DNA of 64,000 nt, taken from positions 1 through 64,000 of the forward strand of contig JBKCOJ010000014.1 of the NCBI GenBank assembly GCA_046309815.1. The letters are read 5' to 3'. Below are positions 1 to 9,006 of this stretch, piece by piece; the first letter of the stretch is position 1, and every line of letters starts with the position of its first letter. This stretch comes from CAITNM01 sp021298215 (GTDB lineage: Bacteria > Pseudomonadota > Alphaproteobacteria > Paracaedibacterales > CAITNM01). The position numbers and the translations under genes were made by a program. The notes below the pieces were generated by a model. The model saw nothing but the letters and a program-made list of their open reading frames with translations. It searched no databases and was not told where the DNA came from.

Positions 1-327
1 TCCTTTCGTTACCTTAACCCACATATTCTAGTCGACTAGCGATTCTATTATCACAATTTGAGCTCAGATGGTTGCGATCTTAAAATCTAATACCATCGTC
101 TCACAAAACTTTCCTCCTGGCAAAAATTATTATAGCCCATATATTTTTCTTGATTGGCTGGTGAAAGCTGCTGAATATCGTCAATTTAATGTGAATAAAA
201 ATATAATTAGGGGCTTTTTGATAGTGGGGTATATGCTGAAGAGTTTTGGGTGAAATACGATACCAATAATAATCTTCATTTTTTTTGTGTTTTTAAGTAA
301 TATGGCAACTTGATTGGAGAAGAATAC
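1..327. other. 5' stretch without a recognised gene
   Basis: No gene is supported here. A 61-codon ORF at 68-253 (+) matches no family I recognise, and I see no convincing ribosome binding site in front of it. A perfect 12-bp palindrome, CTAGTCGACTAG, lies at 28-39. The last 60 bases are T-rich and probably hold the dnaJ promoter. dnaK, the usual neighbour of dnaJ, is not in this stretch and may lie further upstream. Confidence 0.5.
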
Positions 328-1452
328 ATGTCTAAGGATTATTACGAAGTACTAGGCGTTGGAAAGTCGGCAAGCGACGATGAAATAAAAAAAGCATACC
401 GAAAGCTTGCGATGAAATATCACCCAGATAAAAATCCTGGGGATAAAAAGGCCGAAGAGAAGTTTCGTGAAGCCACCGAAGCATATGAAGTGCTTTTGGA
501 TGCGCAAAAACGCGCCGCTTATGATCGTTTTGGGCATGCGGCGTTTAACCAGCAGCAAGGTGGTGCTGGATACTCTGGCTTTTCTGGAGGAGGATTCGGT
601 GGTGGTTCTTTTGTGGACATCATTGATGAAATGTTTGGTGGCGCTTTTACGGGTGGTGGTGGACAAGCTAACCATGCTGGGGCTGATGTGCGCTATAACA
701 TGGATATTACCTTGGAGGAAGCTTACAAGGGAAAAAATGCGACCGTAAAGTTTACGACGTTTACAACGTGCACGGGGTGTAAAGGAAGTGGTGGTGAGGC
801 AGGATCTCGCCCTACAAACTGTACGGCATGTCATGGACGTGGGAAAACACGTTATCAGCAAGGATTTTTTACAATTGAGCGCGCATGCGCGACATGTGGT
901 GGCGCTGGGCAAACAATTTCTAAGCCGTGTAGACCATGCAATGGAAGCGGGCGAGTGCGCAAAGAAAAGAATTTAGAAGTGAAGATTCCTGCAGGTGTTG
1001 AAGATGGCACGCGAATTCGTGTAACGCATGAAGGGGAGGCAGGTCTTCGAGGTGCGCCAGCAGGGGATTTGTATGTATTTTTGAATATTAAGCCGCATTC
1101 GCTGTTTAAGCGACAGGGGCCAGATATTTTGTGCAAAGTACCAATTCAAATGGTTACGGCAACTCTTGGTGGAGAAATTGAGGTGCCAACAATTGATGGA
1201 TCTCAAGTTTCAGTAAAGATTCCAACTGGAACACAGCCAGGGCAGCAATTTAGAGTGAAGTCAAAAGGGATGAGCATTTTGCGGGCAACGGGGCGTGGAG
1301 ATATGTTGATTGAGGCAAAGGTTGAGACGCCAGTGAGCTTAACCAAGAAACAGCGCGAGTTGCTTGAAGAATTTGCACAAATTGGCAAGGATGGGAAAAA
1401 TAGCCCTGAATCTTCTGGATTTTTTGCAAAAGTGAAAGATTTATTTCAATGA
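328..1452 (+). CDS. dnaJ: Chaperone protein DnaJ (type I Hsp40)
   Basis: Co-chaperone that delivers unfolded substrates to DnaK and stimulates its ATPase in the cytoplasm. The 374-residue protein has the full type I layout: a J domain at about residues 1-70 with HPD at 32-34, a Gly/Phe-rich linker at about 75-120, and four CxxCxGxG zinc repeats (Cys 149/152, 166/169, 188/191, 202/205). The C-terminal substrate-binding domains follow. I chose ATG 328 over an upstream TTG at 310 because GGAGA at 315-319 is well spaced for it and MSKDYYEVLGV is the normal DnaJ start. The stop overlaps the next gene by 4 nt (ATGA). The length is normal. Confidence 0.98.
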   Translation: MSKDYYEVLGVGKSASDDEIKKAYRKLAMKYHPDKNPGDKKAEEKFREATEAYEVLLDAQKRAAYDRFGHAAFNQQQGGAGYSGFSGGGFGGGSFVDIIDEMFGGAFTGGGGQANHAGADVRYNMDITLEEAYKGKNATVKFTTFTTCTGCKGSGGEAGSRPTNCTACHGRGKTRYQQGFFTIERACATCGGAGQTISKPCRPCNGSGRVRKEKNLEVKIPAGVEDGTRIRVTHEGEAGLRGAPAGDLYVFLNIKPHSLFKRQGPDILCKVPIQMVTATLGGEIEVPTIDGSQVSVKIPTGTQPGQQFRVKSKGMSILRATGRGDMLIEAKVETPVSLTKKQRELLEEFAQIGKDGKNSPESSGFFAKVKDLFQ

Positions 1453-1844
1453 CCGCTTGTCAAAAGCTTGCACCTACTCCGTTTGTGATTAATAAGGCGA
1501 ACATTGAGCCACGTGATACAGGGTACGGAGAACGGGTGTATGAGTTAGCGGGGCCAACGGATGGCAATATTCATAAGCACTGTATAGCAATTGTGGATAT
1601 TGATCCGGGTAAAAGTTCGAAAAATCATTACCATCCAAGCGTTGAAGAGACGTATTTTGTGCTATCAGGGCAAGCGCTTATAAACATTGATGGAACAGAT
1701 GCTTTTCTTTCTCAAGGGGATTTGGTGACGATTCCAACGGGTGTGCATCATAAGGTGACGAATTCTTCAGAGACAGAGGTTTTGCAGTTATACGTTACTT
1801 GTGCAGAGCCGTGGACACCTGAGTGCAGTGTGTTTTTGGAATAA
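1449..1844 (+). CDS. Cupin-domain protein
   Basis: Small single-domain cupin of 131 residues. The first cupin motif is visible as H60-x-H62 followed by E66/E67, and the second as the IPTGVHHK segment with H100, so a bound metal ion is likely. The substrate cannot be read from the sequence; small cupins of this type include sugar isomerases, dioxygenases and simple binding proteins. The start overlaps the dnaJ stop in an ATGA arrangement, so it is probably translated from the dnaJ mRNA. No signal peptide is seen. Confidence 0.8.
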   Translation: MTACQKLAPTPFVINKANIEPRDTGYGERVYELAGPTDGNIHKHCIAIVDIDPGKSSKNHYHPSVEETYFVLSGQALINIDGTDAFLSQGDLVTIPTGVHHKVTNSSETEVLQLYVTCAEPWTPECSVFLE

Positions 1845-1906
1845 GGACTTGCATACTTTTCTTAAAATCTTTATGATTTTTGTAACAACAATCAAAAAAT
1901 AGTTTT

Positions 1907-2494
1907 ATGACTCGCGGTGGGATTCGTAAGGGGGCTGGGCGCAAACCAAATTCAGGAAAATTTGGTGAACAAACAGGCTTGGTGCGTGTACCGAAATCGC
2001 TGATACCACATGTTAAGGAGGCGCTGATGAATGTTGAGAAGGTTCGTTTGGGTTCCGCTTTATCCAGCATTAAAGCGGCCTTTGATTGGCAAAGTTTTGA
2101 TTTGCCTTCGGTTGCCCTGCCGATGTTTTCCAATAAAGTGTCAGCGGGGTTTCCATCGCCGGCTGATGATCACATGGACATGAAGTTGGATTTAAACCAG
2201 CACCTGGTGCAGCACCCGGCAGCGACATTTTTCGTGCGCGTAAGTGGTGATTCGATGATTGGGGCTGGCATTTATGATGGCGATATTTTGGTGGTGGATC
2301 GTTCGTTAATATGCCGGGATGGTGGGATTGTGATTGCGGTTGTGGATGGTGAATTGACGGTGAAACGATTTTTTACACGAGGCAAAGAGGTTTTGTTAAA
2401 GGCTGAGAACCCTAAGTATCCTGATATTATTGTCAGCCATGAAATGGATTTTCGTATTTGGGGTATTGTGACTACGGTTATTCATAAGGTTTAA
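1907..2494 (+). CDS. umuD: UmuD/LexA-like S24 self-cleaving protease (stand-alone)
   Basis: UmuD-like peptidase S24 protein of 195 residues. UmuD proteins cleave themselves after RecA activation in the SOS response and then assist the UmuC polymerase. The catalytic Ser is S116 in GDSM and the Lys is K153 in TVKRF. The likely self-cleavage site is A80-G81, just before FPSPADD, matching the Cys-Gly site of UmuD. It is longer than E. coli UmuD because of an N-terminal segment of about 55 residues containing RKGAGRKPNSGK, which looks AT-hook-like. No umuC is next to it. Partnership with a distant polymerase, or a regulator role, are both possible. Confidence 0.85.
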   Translation: MTRGGIRKGAGRKPNSGKFGEQTGLVRVPKSLIPHVKEALMNVEKVRLGSALSSIKAAFDWQSFDLPSVALPMFSNKVSAGFPSPADDHMDMKLDLNQHLVQHPAATFFVRVSGDSMIGAGIYDGDILVVDRSLICRDGGIVIAVVDGELTVKRFFTRGKEVLLKAENPKYPDIIVSHEMDFRIWGIVTTVIHKV

Positions 2495-3255
2495 TTGTAT
2501 TGGTAGACGTGATACGTAAAAAGCTCATGAAAGCCTAAGCGTTTGTAAACGTTTAAGCCTTTTGATGAGGCATCTAGCGTAGCATGTTTTGCTCCTTTTT
2601 CTTGCGCTAAGCGCATGCCAAATTGCATGATTTGTGTGGCATATCCAAGGCGTTGATGAGTGGGGTTGGTTGAGACATTATCAATTTTTACCCAGTCATT
2701 TAGAAAAGTGAGGGTAAGCGTTGCGATGGTCTTATTTTCTAGAGTGCCAATGAAATGATTCATGTTTGTATTTTGAGATGCTGCTCTTTTTAAGGCTTGA
2801 TTGTATTGATTGATCGTTTCATTTGTTCCGCCAAAAGCTTCTAACATAGTGTTTAAAAAGCCATTGCGGTTGGTATCTGCTGGCTGAAAGGTTACGGATG
2901 TTTTTGGCGTGATGATAGGAGATTGAAATTCGTAATGCATCGCGGATGATATTTCGGAAAAGGTAATGTTGTGCTGGTTAAGCTTTTCTTTTAAAGAAGG
3001 TGTATGAAGATCACCAGGTACAACATATGTCCAGCGCGGAACGTTATGCTTGGCAAAGAATTGCTTAACGTTATCAATAAGTTGATTCAGGTTTTTATGT
3101 TCTTGTCGTTGCAGAAAAACATTAAAAGGGGGCTCATTAATTTCTGCAATATAAGCCATGGAATGCTCTTCAAAGTGTTGCTTTGTCGAGCTGATAGAGT
3201 TGGAAAAATAATCCTCTACTTTATGAAAGTGGCGCCTTAATTCGAGTTTTTCCAT
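2491..3255 (-). CDS. GNAT-family N-acetyltransferase
   Basis: Protein of 254 residues with a C-terminal GNAT domain at about 120-250. The acetyl-CoA-binding segment is recognisable around VSTNPTHQRLGYATQIM, followed by the typical YKRLGFHE ending. The first half is less conserved and may carry a divergent GNAT-like fold. The acceptor substrate is unknown. Its start lies 19 nt inside the end of the coq10-like gene, so it is probably translationally coupled as the last gene of the DUF3576-lipA-coq10 operon. It converges on the umuD-like gene with a 4-nt overlap. Confidence 0.82.
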   Translation of the reverse strand: MEKLELRRHFHKVEDYFSNSISSTKQHFEEHSMAYIAEINEPPFNVFLQRQEHKNLNQLIDNVKQFFAKHNVPRWTYVVPGDLHTPSLKEKLNQHNITFSEISSAMHYEFQSPIITPKTSVTFQPADTNRNGFLNTMLEAFGGTNETINQYNQALKRAASQNTNMNHFIGTLENKTIATLTLTFLNDWVKIDNVSTNPTHQRLGYATQIMQFGMRLAQEKGAKHATLDASSKGLNVYKRLGFHELFTYHVYQYN

Positions 3256-3671
3256 ACGTCTTTTGCTCTTTCTTGAAAGGCTGTCATGGTGGTGGCAGCA
3301 ACTTTGTCTAGGACTTTGCCAACTGTTAACTGTAGCAATGTTGAGCGTAATTCAAAAGAGAGGGTGAATTCTACTTTGCACTGATTTTCTCTATGTGGGT
3401 GAAAATGCCACAGAGATTCTAAGGATTTAAAGGTTTTATCGGGAATAGCCTGGGCTTTTACGGCGTTATCGGAGACGAAAACTTTCGAGCGATAGGTTTT
3501 TTCAAAGGCGCCAGAGCCAATGGTGAGGTCAGCTTGGAAGGAGTTTTCTGTTTCTGGAAATATAGTTGCAAAGTTTACCATTGGTAAAAATTTGGGATAT
3601 TGGGCAACATCAGCAACAATGTTTTTGAGGAATTGCGAGGGATACGGGAGTATTTTAGTTGTTTGATACAT
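3237..3671 (-). CDS. Coq10/RatA-like START-domain protein (ubiquinone-binding)
   Basis: Member of the polyketide cyclase/START family to which mitochondrial Coq10 and bacterial RatA belong. Coq10 binds ubiquinone and supports its delivery to the respiratory chain. The start MYQTTKILPYPSQFL (ATG at 3671) and the segment VADVAQYPKFLPM are characteristic of the family. The open frame continues upstream inside lipA, but family alignment puts the true start at 3671, giving 144 residues. It overlaps the lipA end by 17 nt. A lipA-coq10 order is common in alphaproteobacteria and argues for a respiratory role rather than a RatA toxin. Confidence 0.88.
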   Translation of the reverse strand: MYQTTKILPYPSQFLKNIVADVAQYPKFLPMVNFATIFPETENSFQADLTIGSGAFEKTYRSKVFVSDNAVKAQAIPDKTFKSLESLWHFHPHRENQCKVEFTLSFELRSTLLQLTVGKVLDKVAATTMTAFQERAKDVWKNSN

Positions 3672-4560
3672 GATTGAGAGCGGCGCTACGTGCGGCGGAT
3701 AAGCGTTTAAAATCATCACCCGCATGATAGGATGAGCGGGTAAGCGGAGAGGCTGCCATGAGCAAAAAGCCTTTAGAACGTCCTCGACTCGCATATTCAC
3801 TGAATTCATCGGGAGTAATAAAACTCATCACCTGATGATGCTTGGGGGTGGGCTGTAGATATTGGCCAATGGTCATAAAGTCTACGTCAGCGGCGCGCAG
3901 GTCATCCATGACTTGAAATACTTCGTGTTTTTCCTCGCCAAGACCTACCATGATGCCGGATTTGGTGAAAATGGAGGGGTTCATTTTTTTAACCGTATCA
4001 AGTAGACGTAATGAATTAAAATACCTAGCACCGGGACGTACGCTTGCGTATAAGCGAGGAACGGTTTCGAGGTTGTGATTGAAGACATCGGGTTTAGCTT
4101 TAACGACCACTTCGATGGCGTGTTCTTTGCGCAAGAAATCAGGCGTAAGAACTTCAATGGTTGTGTTAGGAGATGCTTGACGAATAGCGAGTATGACTTG
4201 AGCAAAGTGTTCGGCACCACCATCGTCGAGATCGTCGCGATCAACGGACGTGATGACCACATGCTCTAACTGCATCTTGGCAACTGCTTTAGCGACCCGT
4301 TCGGGTTCGTGTGGGTCGAGCAAATCTGGTCTGCCAGTTTTGACATTGCAAAACCGACAGGCACGCGTGCATATGTCGCCTAAAATCATGAAAGTAGCGT
4401 GTTTTTTAGCCCAGCACTCGCCTATGTTTGGGCACGCGGCTTCTTCACATACGGTATGAAGTTTATGCTCACTAACAAGAGCTTTTGTTTCGAAATATTC
4501 TTTCGAAGTGGGGGCCTTAACTCTAATCCAATCGGGCTTTTTAAGCGGCAATGCTTCCAC
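3655..4560 (-). CDS. lipA: Lipoyl synthase
   Basis: Radical SAM enzyme that inserts two sulfurs into protein-bound octanoate to make the lipoyl cofactor of 2-oxoacid dehydrogenases and the glycine cleavage system. It has 301 residues, normal for the family. The auxiliary-cluster cysteines are C38, C43 and C49 in CEEAACPNIGECW. The radical SAM CxxxCxxC motif is C64/C68/C71 in CTRACRFC. The C-terminal RSSYHA segment supplies the conserved Ser ligand. It lies 11 nt after a DUF3576 lipoprotein gene and overlaps coq10 downstream. Confidence 0.98.
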   Translation of the reverse strand: MEALPLKKPDWIRVKAPTSKEYFETKALVSEHKLHTVCEEAACPNIGECWAKKHATFMILGDICTRACRFCNVKTGRPDLLDPHEPERVAKAVAKMQLEHVVITSVDRDDLDDGGAEHFAQVILAIRQASPNTTIEVLTPDFLRKEHAIEVVVKAKPDVFNHNLETVPRLYASVRPGARYFNSLRLLDTVKKMNPSIFTKSGIMVGLGEEKHEVFQVMDDLRAADVDFMTIGQYLQPTPKHHQVMSFITPDEFSEYASRGRSKGFLLMAASPLTRSSYHAGDDFKRLSAARSAALNHVSNN

Positions 4561-4571
4561 TCATTTTCCTT

Positions 4572-5078
4572 TTATTTAGAATCTTCACCAACGCGAATTG
4601 AACGCGCTTTTTGCAAAATAATGTTTTCCAGATCGCGGGAAGCTTTATTATCAATGCCTGCGTCGCGCCATTCGCTGTTTTGTTTGATTTGTTTGTGCAC
4701 GCTGACTTCTAGAGCATCAGAGCGTAATTGTTTATCTTTGATGCGTACTTGAATTTTCAAGCGATCCGTTGCGCCAGCTGGGTGGTACCAATCAGTAATT
4801 AACATACCGCCTGGACCATCAGAAGAAATAATGGGGGCAAAACTTAGGGTATCAAGGCTTGCTTGCCATAGATAGCGATTAACAACTTGCCCTCCGCCAC
4901 TTTCCGTGCGGCCAGAAACTTTAGAACCGATAGTAATCCCTTCGGGACCTGCCAAAGATCCAAAACCTAGCTTAACTTTGTCTTCTTGAGATAACGGAGC
5001 TTCAGCCTTTTGATGAGAATTCGAGCATGCAGCAAGAATTAGGGCAAAACTTATATTAAGTGTTTTTCTGAAAGTCAT
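4572..5078 (-). CDS. DUF3576 lipoprotein
   Basis: Lipoprotein of 168 residues with a short signal peptide and lipobox LAAC (C18). The mature part resembles the alphaproteobacterial DUF3576 family: a segment with NRYLWQASLDTLSF, then DPGGMLITDWY-like sequence (GPGGMLITDWYHP here) and a RIKDKQLRSDALEVSV strand region. Its function is unknown; an outer-membrane or periplasmic location is inferred from the lipobox. It is the first gene of the operon with lipA and coq10, with 11 nt to lipA. Confidence 0.85.
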   Translation of the reverse strand: MTFRKTLNISFALILAACSNSHQKAEAPLSQEDKVKLGFGSLAGPEGITIGSKVSGRTESGGGQVVNRYLWQASLDTLSFAPIISSDGPGGMLITDWYHPAGATDRLKIQVRIKDKQLRSDALEVSVHKQIKQNSEWRDAGIDNKASRDLENIILQKARSIRVGEDSK

Positions 5079-5158
5079 TTAAAATCGGCAATATCAACGA
5101 ATAGTAATGCAATATAGCGAATTCTTGGGAATTTTTCGAGGTTTTATTTTAGTGAACT

Positions 5159-5923
5159 TTAGTGCTCTAAAAACTGTTCGCGTAAGATGCGTTCTTCAAG
5201 GTAGTGATGGGGGTCAAAGAGCAAGGTATAGGGAGTAGATGTGTCCAATGAAACCTCTACCGTGTGAACTTTATGAATAAGGCGTTGGTCTGCTGTTAAT
5301 TTTACCGGCCGTTGTTCGGGGGATTGCACCTCTAATTTAATTTCAGATGAGTTTGGAATAAGAGCTCCTTTCCAGCGACGAGGCCTAAAAGGGCAAATGG
5401 GGGTTAAGGCAATCAGTCCCGATTCTAAGGGAAGGATAGGGCCTCCAGCTGATAGATTATAAGCGGTACTTCCTGCTGGGGTGGCAATGATTAACCCATC
5501 CCCAATTAAAGAATTGAGACGTGGCTTATTGTTTACCTTGATAGAAATTTTTGAGGTTTGGGCAGAGCTTCTAAATAATGAAATTTCATTGAAAGCTTGC
5601 ACTTCATATTCTTGTCCTAGAACATCAATAACTTTTGCTTTGAGAGAAAATAGCGTTGTTTTTTTTGCAGAAGAGATTCTTTGTGAAAGGTCTTTTAAGC
5701 TTTCTGAACTATTGAGTAAAAAACCAATAGTTCCTGTATTGATGCCATAGACAGGTATCTTGTGGTCTTTAAGCTGATGAAGGGTGTGTAGCATAAAACC
5801 GTCCCCACCAAAGGCTATAATAACTTCTGCTTGATCAACAGGAACAATTTCGAGCGCGCTATCTATTTCTCTAGCTAGATTTTTTGCTTTTGTTTTATGA
5901 GATGTTAGGACAGCGACTTTCAT
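5159..5923 (-). CDS. nadK: NAD kinase
   Basis: Cytoplasmic enzyme phosphorylating NAD to NADP. The 254-residue protein has the GGDG motif at 39-42, the NE/D motif at N112-E113 and the conserved stretch GDGLIIATPAGSTAYNLSAGGP. The length matches the short alphaproteobacterial NadK form. The gene begins 3 nt after the pfkA stop, so both sit in one transcript with mlaA. Confidence 0.96.
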   Translation of the reverse strand: MKVAVLTSHKTKAKNLAREIDSALEIVPVDQAEVIIAFGGDGFMLHTLHQLKDHKIPVYGINTGTIGFLLNSSESLKDLSQRISSAKKTTLFSLKAKVIDVLGQEYEVQAFNEISLFRSSAQTSKISIKVNNKPRLNSLIGDGLIIATPAGSTAYNLSAGGPILPLESGLIALTPICPFRPRRWKGALIPNSSEIKLEVQSPEQRPVKLTADQRLIHKVHTVEVSLDTSTPYTLLFDPHHYLEERILREQFLEH

Positions 5924-5926
5924 GAA

Positions 5927-7012
5927 CTAAAGCTCACCTACGTAGATACCTATCGATCTTGCGGTTTCTAATAATAATCCCTTGGGGTCAACGACATTGT
6001 AGATATCAATAGCGGCTTCGATAGGTACAGAACTAATTGTATTATTGCTCCACGTTAGCATTTTACCGAAGTTTTTTTCAGCAATCATATCAACCGCTTT
6101 CACACCAAAAGCTGTTGCTAAAATGCGGTCTTGGCTATTTGGTTGAGCTCCCCTTTGTACATGCCCAAGAATCGTGAAACGGAGATCAGCTTTAAGCTTT
6201 TCTTCTAGCTTTTCACATAGATATTCTGAAATCCCACCGTATCGAGGTCTTTCGTTGTAGGAGGTGCCACGTAGAATTGAAGCATCCTCTTGTGTTTTAA
6301 CAGCTTCTGAAACGATGATTAAGACATGCTTTCTGCCTTGTTCTTTGATGTTTTGTATGTGTTTACAGATTGAATCGAGGGTGTAAGGGATTTCTGGAAT
6401 GAGGATGACATCTGCTCCCCCTGCAACGCCTGCAGCAAGGGCAATGTGTCCAGCATCACGCCCCATTACTTCTAAGATGATGATGCGATCATGGCTTGCA
6501 GCCGTTGGTTGTAAGCGGTCTAGCGCTTCCGTTGCAACATCAACAGCGGTGCTGTACCCTATAGATAGCTCTGTTTGCGCAAGGTCATTATCAATAGTTT
6601 TAGGAATGCAGACCATGTTGATTCCTTCTTTTTTGATAAGTTTGCTATTGATGCGCATGCTTCCATCACCACCGATAGCAATGATGGCATCTAGATTTAG
6701 TTGTTTGTACCCTTCAATCACATCGTCGGATCGATCAATTTTTGAGCCATCAGCGGATGGAAAATAAAAAGGATTATCTTTAGTTGTGCTGCCGAGTATT
6801 GTGCCGGCTGATCTCAGCATTGATTGATCGCAATTAGCAGCGGTTAAAGATGTATACTCCAATGGTCGGTGAATGAGTCCACATGTGCCCCTTAGGATGC
6901 CCATCACTTCCCACCCATAATGTTGGGTTGCGCGAAGGGTAATGGCGCGAATAGCAGCATTTAAACCAGAGCAGTCTCCTCCGCTCGTCAAAACTCCAAT
7001 TCTTTTGATCAT
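5927..7012 (-). CDS. pfkA: 6-phosphofructokinase
   Basis: Phosphorylates fructose 6-phosphate to the 1,6-bisphosphate, the committed step of glycolysis. The 361-residue protein starts with the nucleotide loop GVLTSGGDCSGLNAAIR. It has GGDGS at 114-118, the catalytic segment PKTIDND at 137-143, MGRDAGH, and the effector/substrate region GHVQRGAQPNSQDR. The pair Gly in GGDGS with Lys in PKTIDND is the combination known from the group III branch. Gly at that position usually means ATP rather than pyrophosphate as donor. It overlaps the mlaA end by 4 nt and precedes nadK by 3 nt. Confidence 0.95.
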   Translation of the reverse strand: MIKRIGVLTSGGDCSGLNAAIRAITLRATQHYGWEVMGILRGTCGLIHRPLEYTSLTAANCDQSMLRSAGTILGSTTKDNPFYFPSADGSKIDRSDDVIEGYKQLNLDAIIAIGGDGSMRINSKLIKKEGINMVCIPKTIDNDLAQTELSIGYSTAVDVATEALDRLQPTAASHDRIIILEVMGRDAGHIALAAGVAGGADVILIPEIPYTLDSICKHIQNIKEQGRKHVLIIVSEAVKTQEDASILRGTSYNERPRYGGISEYLCEKLEEKLKADLRFTILGHVQRGAQPNSQDRILATAFGVKAVDMIAEKNFGKMLTWSNNTISSVPIEAAIDIYNVVDPKGLLLETARSIGIYVGEL

Positions 7013-7770
7013 TTGCTGCTCCTTTGTAACCTATCGTCTACTTTTTTCTGACGCTGAAAAATCATGCTTCGAATGGTAACATAAGAATCCGAAGATGTCT
7101 CGTAGATGTCATCCAATGCTGTAAGAAGAGAAGCGCGAATATCAATAACTTCAGCTGCAGTAACGCCCCAAAGCCAATGAACGAATTGATGGTGTGTGTT
7201 GTGATGGCTCTTGGAGTGCTTAGCAACATAATAAACAGGATCAGCAAACCAATCGAAGGCATATCCAAAGGCTCCTCTGAAAGTAGTAGGACCAATGATA
7301 GGTAGCATGATATAAGGACCAGGTTCAACGCCCCACGATGATAGAGTTTCATTAAAAGTTGTTGGGTTTTCTTTTATTCCAATGAACTCAGCAAAGTCTA
7401 ATAGGCCGCATAATCCAAAGGTTGTGTTAAGAAGGAATCTAAGTATTGTTTTTGAAGATTTCTCTCCTTCTCCCTGCAGAAGGTAATTCACCGCGCTAAG
7501 AGGGCCGCGAACGTTTTTAATAAAACTTCGGGTGCAGTATTTAACATTTTCTGGTGTGCCTAAATCATAAGCAATCGCCACGGGTTTAATGATAAAGGCA
7601 TCAAGCATACGATTAAAACCATATACGTATCGATTGAATAGCTCTAGTTGATCAGGCTCATATAAGGCAAATTCATCATCTTTGTTTTTATTAGGGTCTT
7701 TATTTAGATCAGATGTTGAAGAACAATCACATAGAATAAATAACAGAAAAAGCCAGTTCCAGCGTTTCAT
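7009..7770 (-). CDS. mlaA: MlaA/VacJ-family outer-membrane lipid asymmetry protein
   Basis: Outer-membrane lipoprotein that removes misplaced phospholipids from the outer leaflet and passes them to the Mla pathway. I chose ATG 7770 (MKRWNWLFLLF) because it begins directly at a signal peptide; the open frame upstream to 7827 has no family support. The family signatures DPLEPFNR-like (DQLELFNRYVYGFNRMLD), the RSFIKNVRGP segment, FGLCGLLDFA and GVEPGPYIMLPIIGP are all visible. The lipobox around LCDC is imperfect. Overlap with pfkA (4 nt) makes an mlaA-pfkA-nadK operon. No mlaC, D, E or F genes are in the window. Confidence 0.93.
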   Translation of the reverse strand: MKRWNWLFLLFILCDCSSTSDLNKDPNKNKDDEFALYEPDQLELFNRYVYGFNRMLDAFIIKPVAIAYDLGTPENVKYCTRSFIKNVRGPLSAVNYLLQGEGEKSSKTILRFLLNTTFGLCGLLDFAEFIGIKENPTTFNETLSSWGVEPGPYIMLPIIGPTTFRGAFGYAFDWFADPVYYVAKHSKSHHNTHHQFVHWLWGVTAAEVIDIRASLLTALDDIYETSSDSYVTIRSMIFQRQKKVDDRLQRSSK

Positions 7771-7869
7771 ACAATCTTTAATCGGGTAAACTCTTAAAAC
7801 TTTAACAAAATTTGCGCAATCACCCAAGATAGATTAATAAGAAGAATACAGATAATAAAAAAATACCTT

Positions 7870-9006
7870 ATGGATTATCATTTTAATGAAACTGCGTTGC
7901 ATATGCTTCAGGTGTTGAACCAAGCAGGTTTTGAAAGTTGGTTCGTTGGGGGGTGTGTGCGCGACATAATTCTCAAAAAACCTTTCAACGATTATGATAT
8001 TGCCACGCGCGCTAAACCCGCGGATGTAATTGGTCTTTTTTCAAAAAAATTTGAATTAGATCAAAAGGGAAGAAGGTATGGCTGTGTAAGGGTATGCTAT
8101 GAAGGTATTTGGTACGACATTACTTCCTTAAGAAAAGATGTTAATCAAGATGGTAGGCGCACGGGCATTGTTTACACAGATGATTTAAAAGAAGACGCAA
8201 GTAGGCGGGACTTTACGGTAAATGCCTTATACTGGAATCAAAATGGCTTTGTTGACTTTTTTAATGGACAGCAGGATTTAGCTGAGCATCGGGTGCGTTT
8301 TATTGGCGATGCATCACAGCGTGTGCATGAAGATTATTTACGAATATTACGATTTTTAAGGTTTTCTAGTAGGTATGCGGATGAATTTGATGTTGAGGGT
8401 GTTAAAGCATGCTATGAAAATCGAGAGTTTTTGCGCTATTTATCTGGAGAACGTGTTTGGGATGAATGGCAAAAAATCTTATTCCAGTCAGGCACATTAA
8501 GAATTTTGCGCTTAATGGCTGAGAGTGACATGGATATGACTTTATTTGGTGGAAAATTTGATCTGCAGCATTATGAAGCATACCAAGGAAACGATAGCCT
8601 TTTGTTAACGCGTTTGTTGCTTCCATTTATCCATAACGAGCATTTAGTGCAACGACTTAGCTTGGATTTTAAAGAAAAAATGTGGCTAAAAACAGCAGAT
8701 GGACTTTTTCCAAGTGAGAATTTTCGTGAGCTTTATTTAAAGTATGGCGGGAGCGTAAAAGAGTTAGTTTGGTATTGGGCAGCTAAATATAAAAAAAATG
8801 CCCAAGAAATTTTCCAACATTCATTTTGGCAAGTTAAAGATCCTCAATTTCCTTTAACAGGGCAGGATATTTTAAATCTTGGTTGCCAACCTGGGCCAAT
8901 TGTTGGAGACTACTTAGAACGTGCTCGCCTATGGTGGGTCAAGAATGATTTTATCCCTAGTTATGAGGACTGTTTGAATTATGCAAAATCCTTACTTAAC
9001 CCGTGA
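7870..9006 (+). CDS. cca: CCA tRNA nucleotidyltransferase / poly(A) polymerase family
   Basis: Class II nucleotidyltransferase that adds or repairs the tRNA 3' CCA end. The 378-residue protein has GGCVRD at 27-32, the metal-binding DYD at 41-43, RRDFTVNAL at 112-120 and the HEDYLRILRFLRF head/neck motif. The tRNA genes in this window encode their CCA, so a repair role is enough. Its end overlaps the next gene by 26 nt. A poly(A) polymerase function cannot be excluded from sequence alone. Confidence 0.92.
   Translation: MDYHFNETALHMLQVLNQAGFESWFVGGCVRDIILKKPFNDYDIATRAKPADVIGLFSKKFELDQKGRRYGCVRVCYEGIWYDITSLRKDVNQDGRRTGIVYTDDLKEDASRRDFTVNALYWNQNGFVDFFNGQQDLAEHRVRFIGDASQRVHEDYLRILRFLRFSSRYADEFDVEGVKACYENREFLRYLSGERVWDEWQKILFQSGTLRILRLMAESDMDMTLFGGKFDLQHYEAYQGNDSLLLTRLLLPFIHNEHLVQRLSLDFKEKMWLKTADGLFPSENFRELYLKYGGSVKELVWYWAAKYKKNAQEIFQHSFWQVKDPQFPLTGQDILNLGCQPGPIVGDYLERARLWWVKNDFIPSYEDCLNYAKSLLNP

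Noticed and set aside
68..253. 61-codon ORF at the window start
   Set aside because: No family resemblance, no clear ribosome binding site and no useful context; open frames of this size arise by chance in AT-rich DNA.
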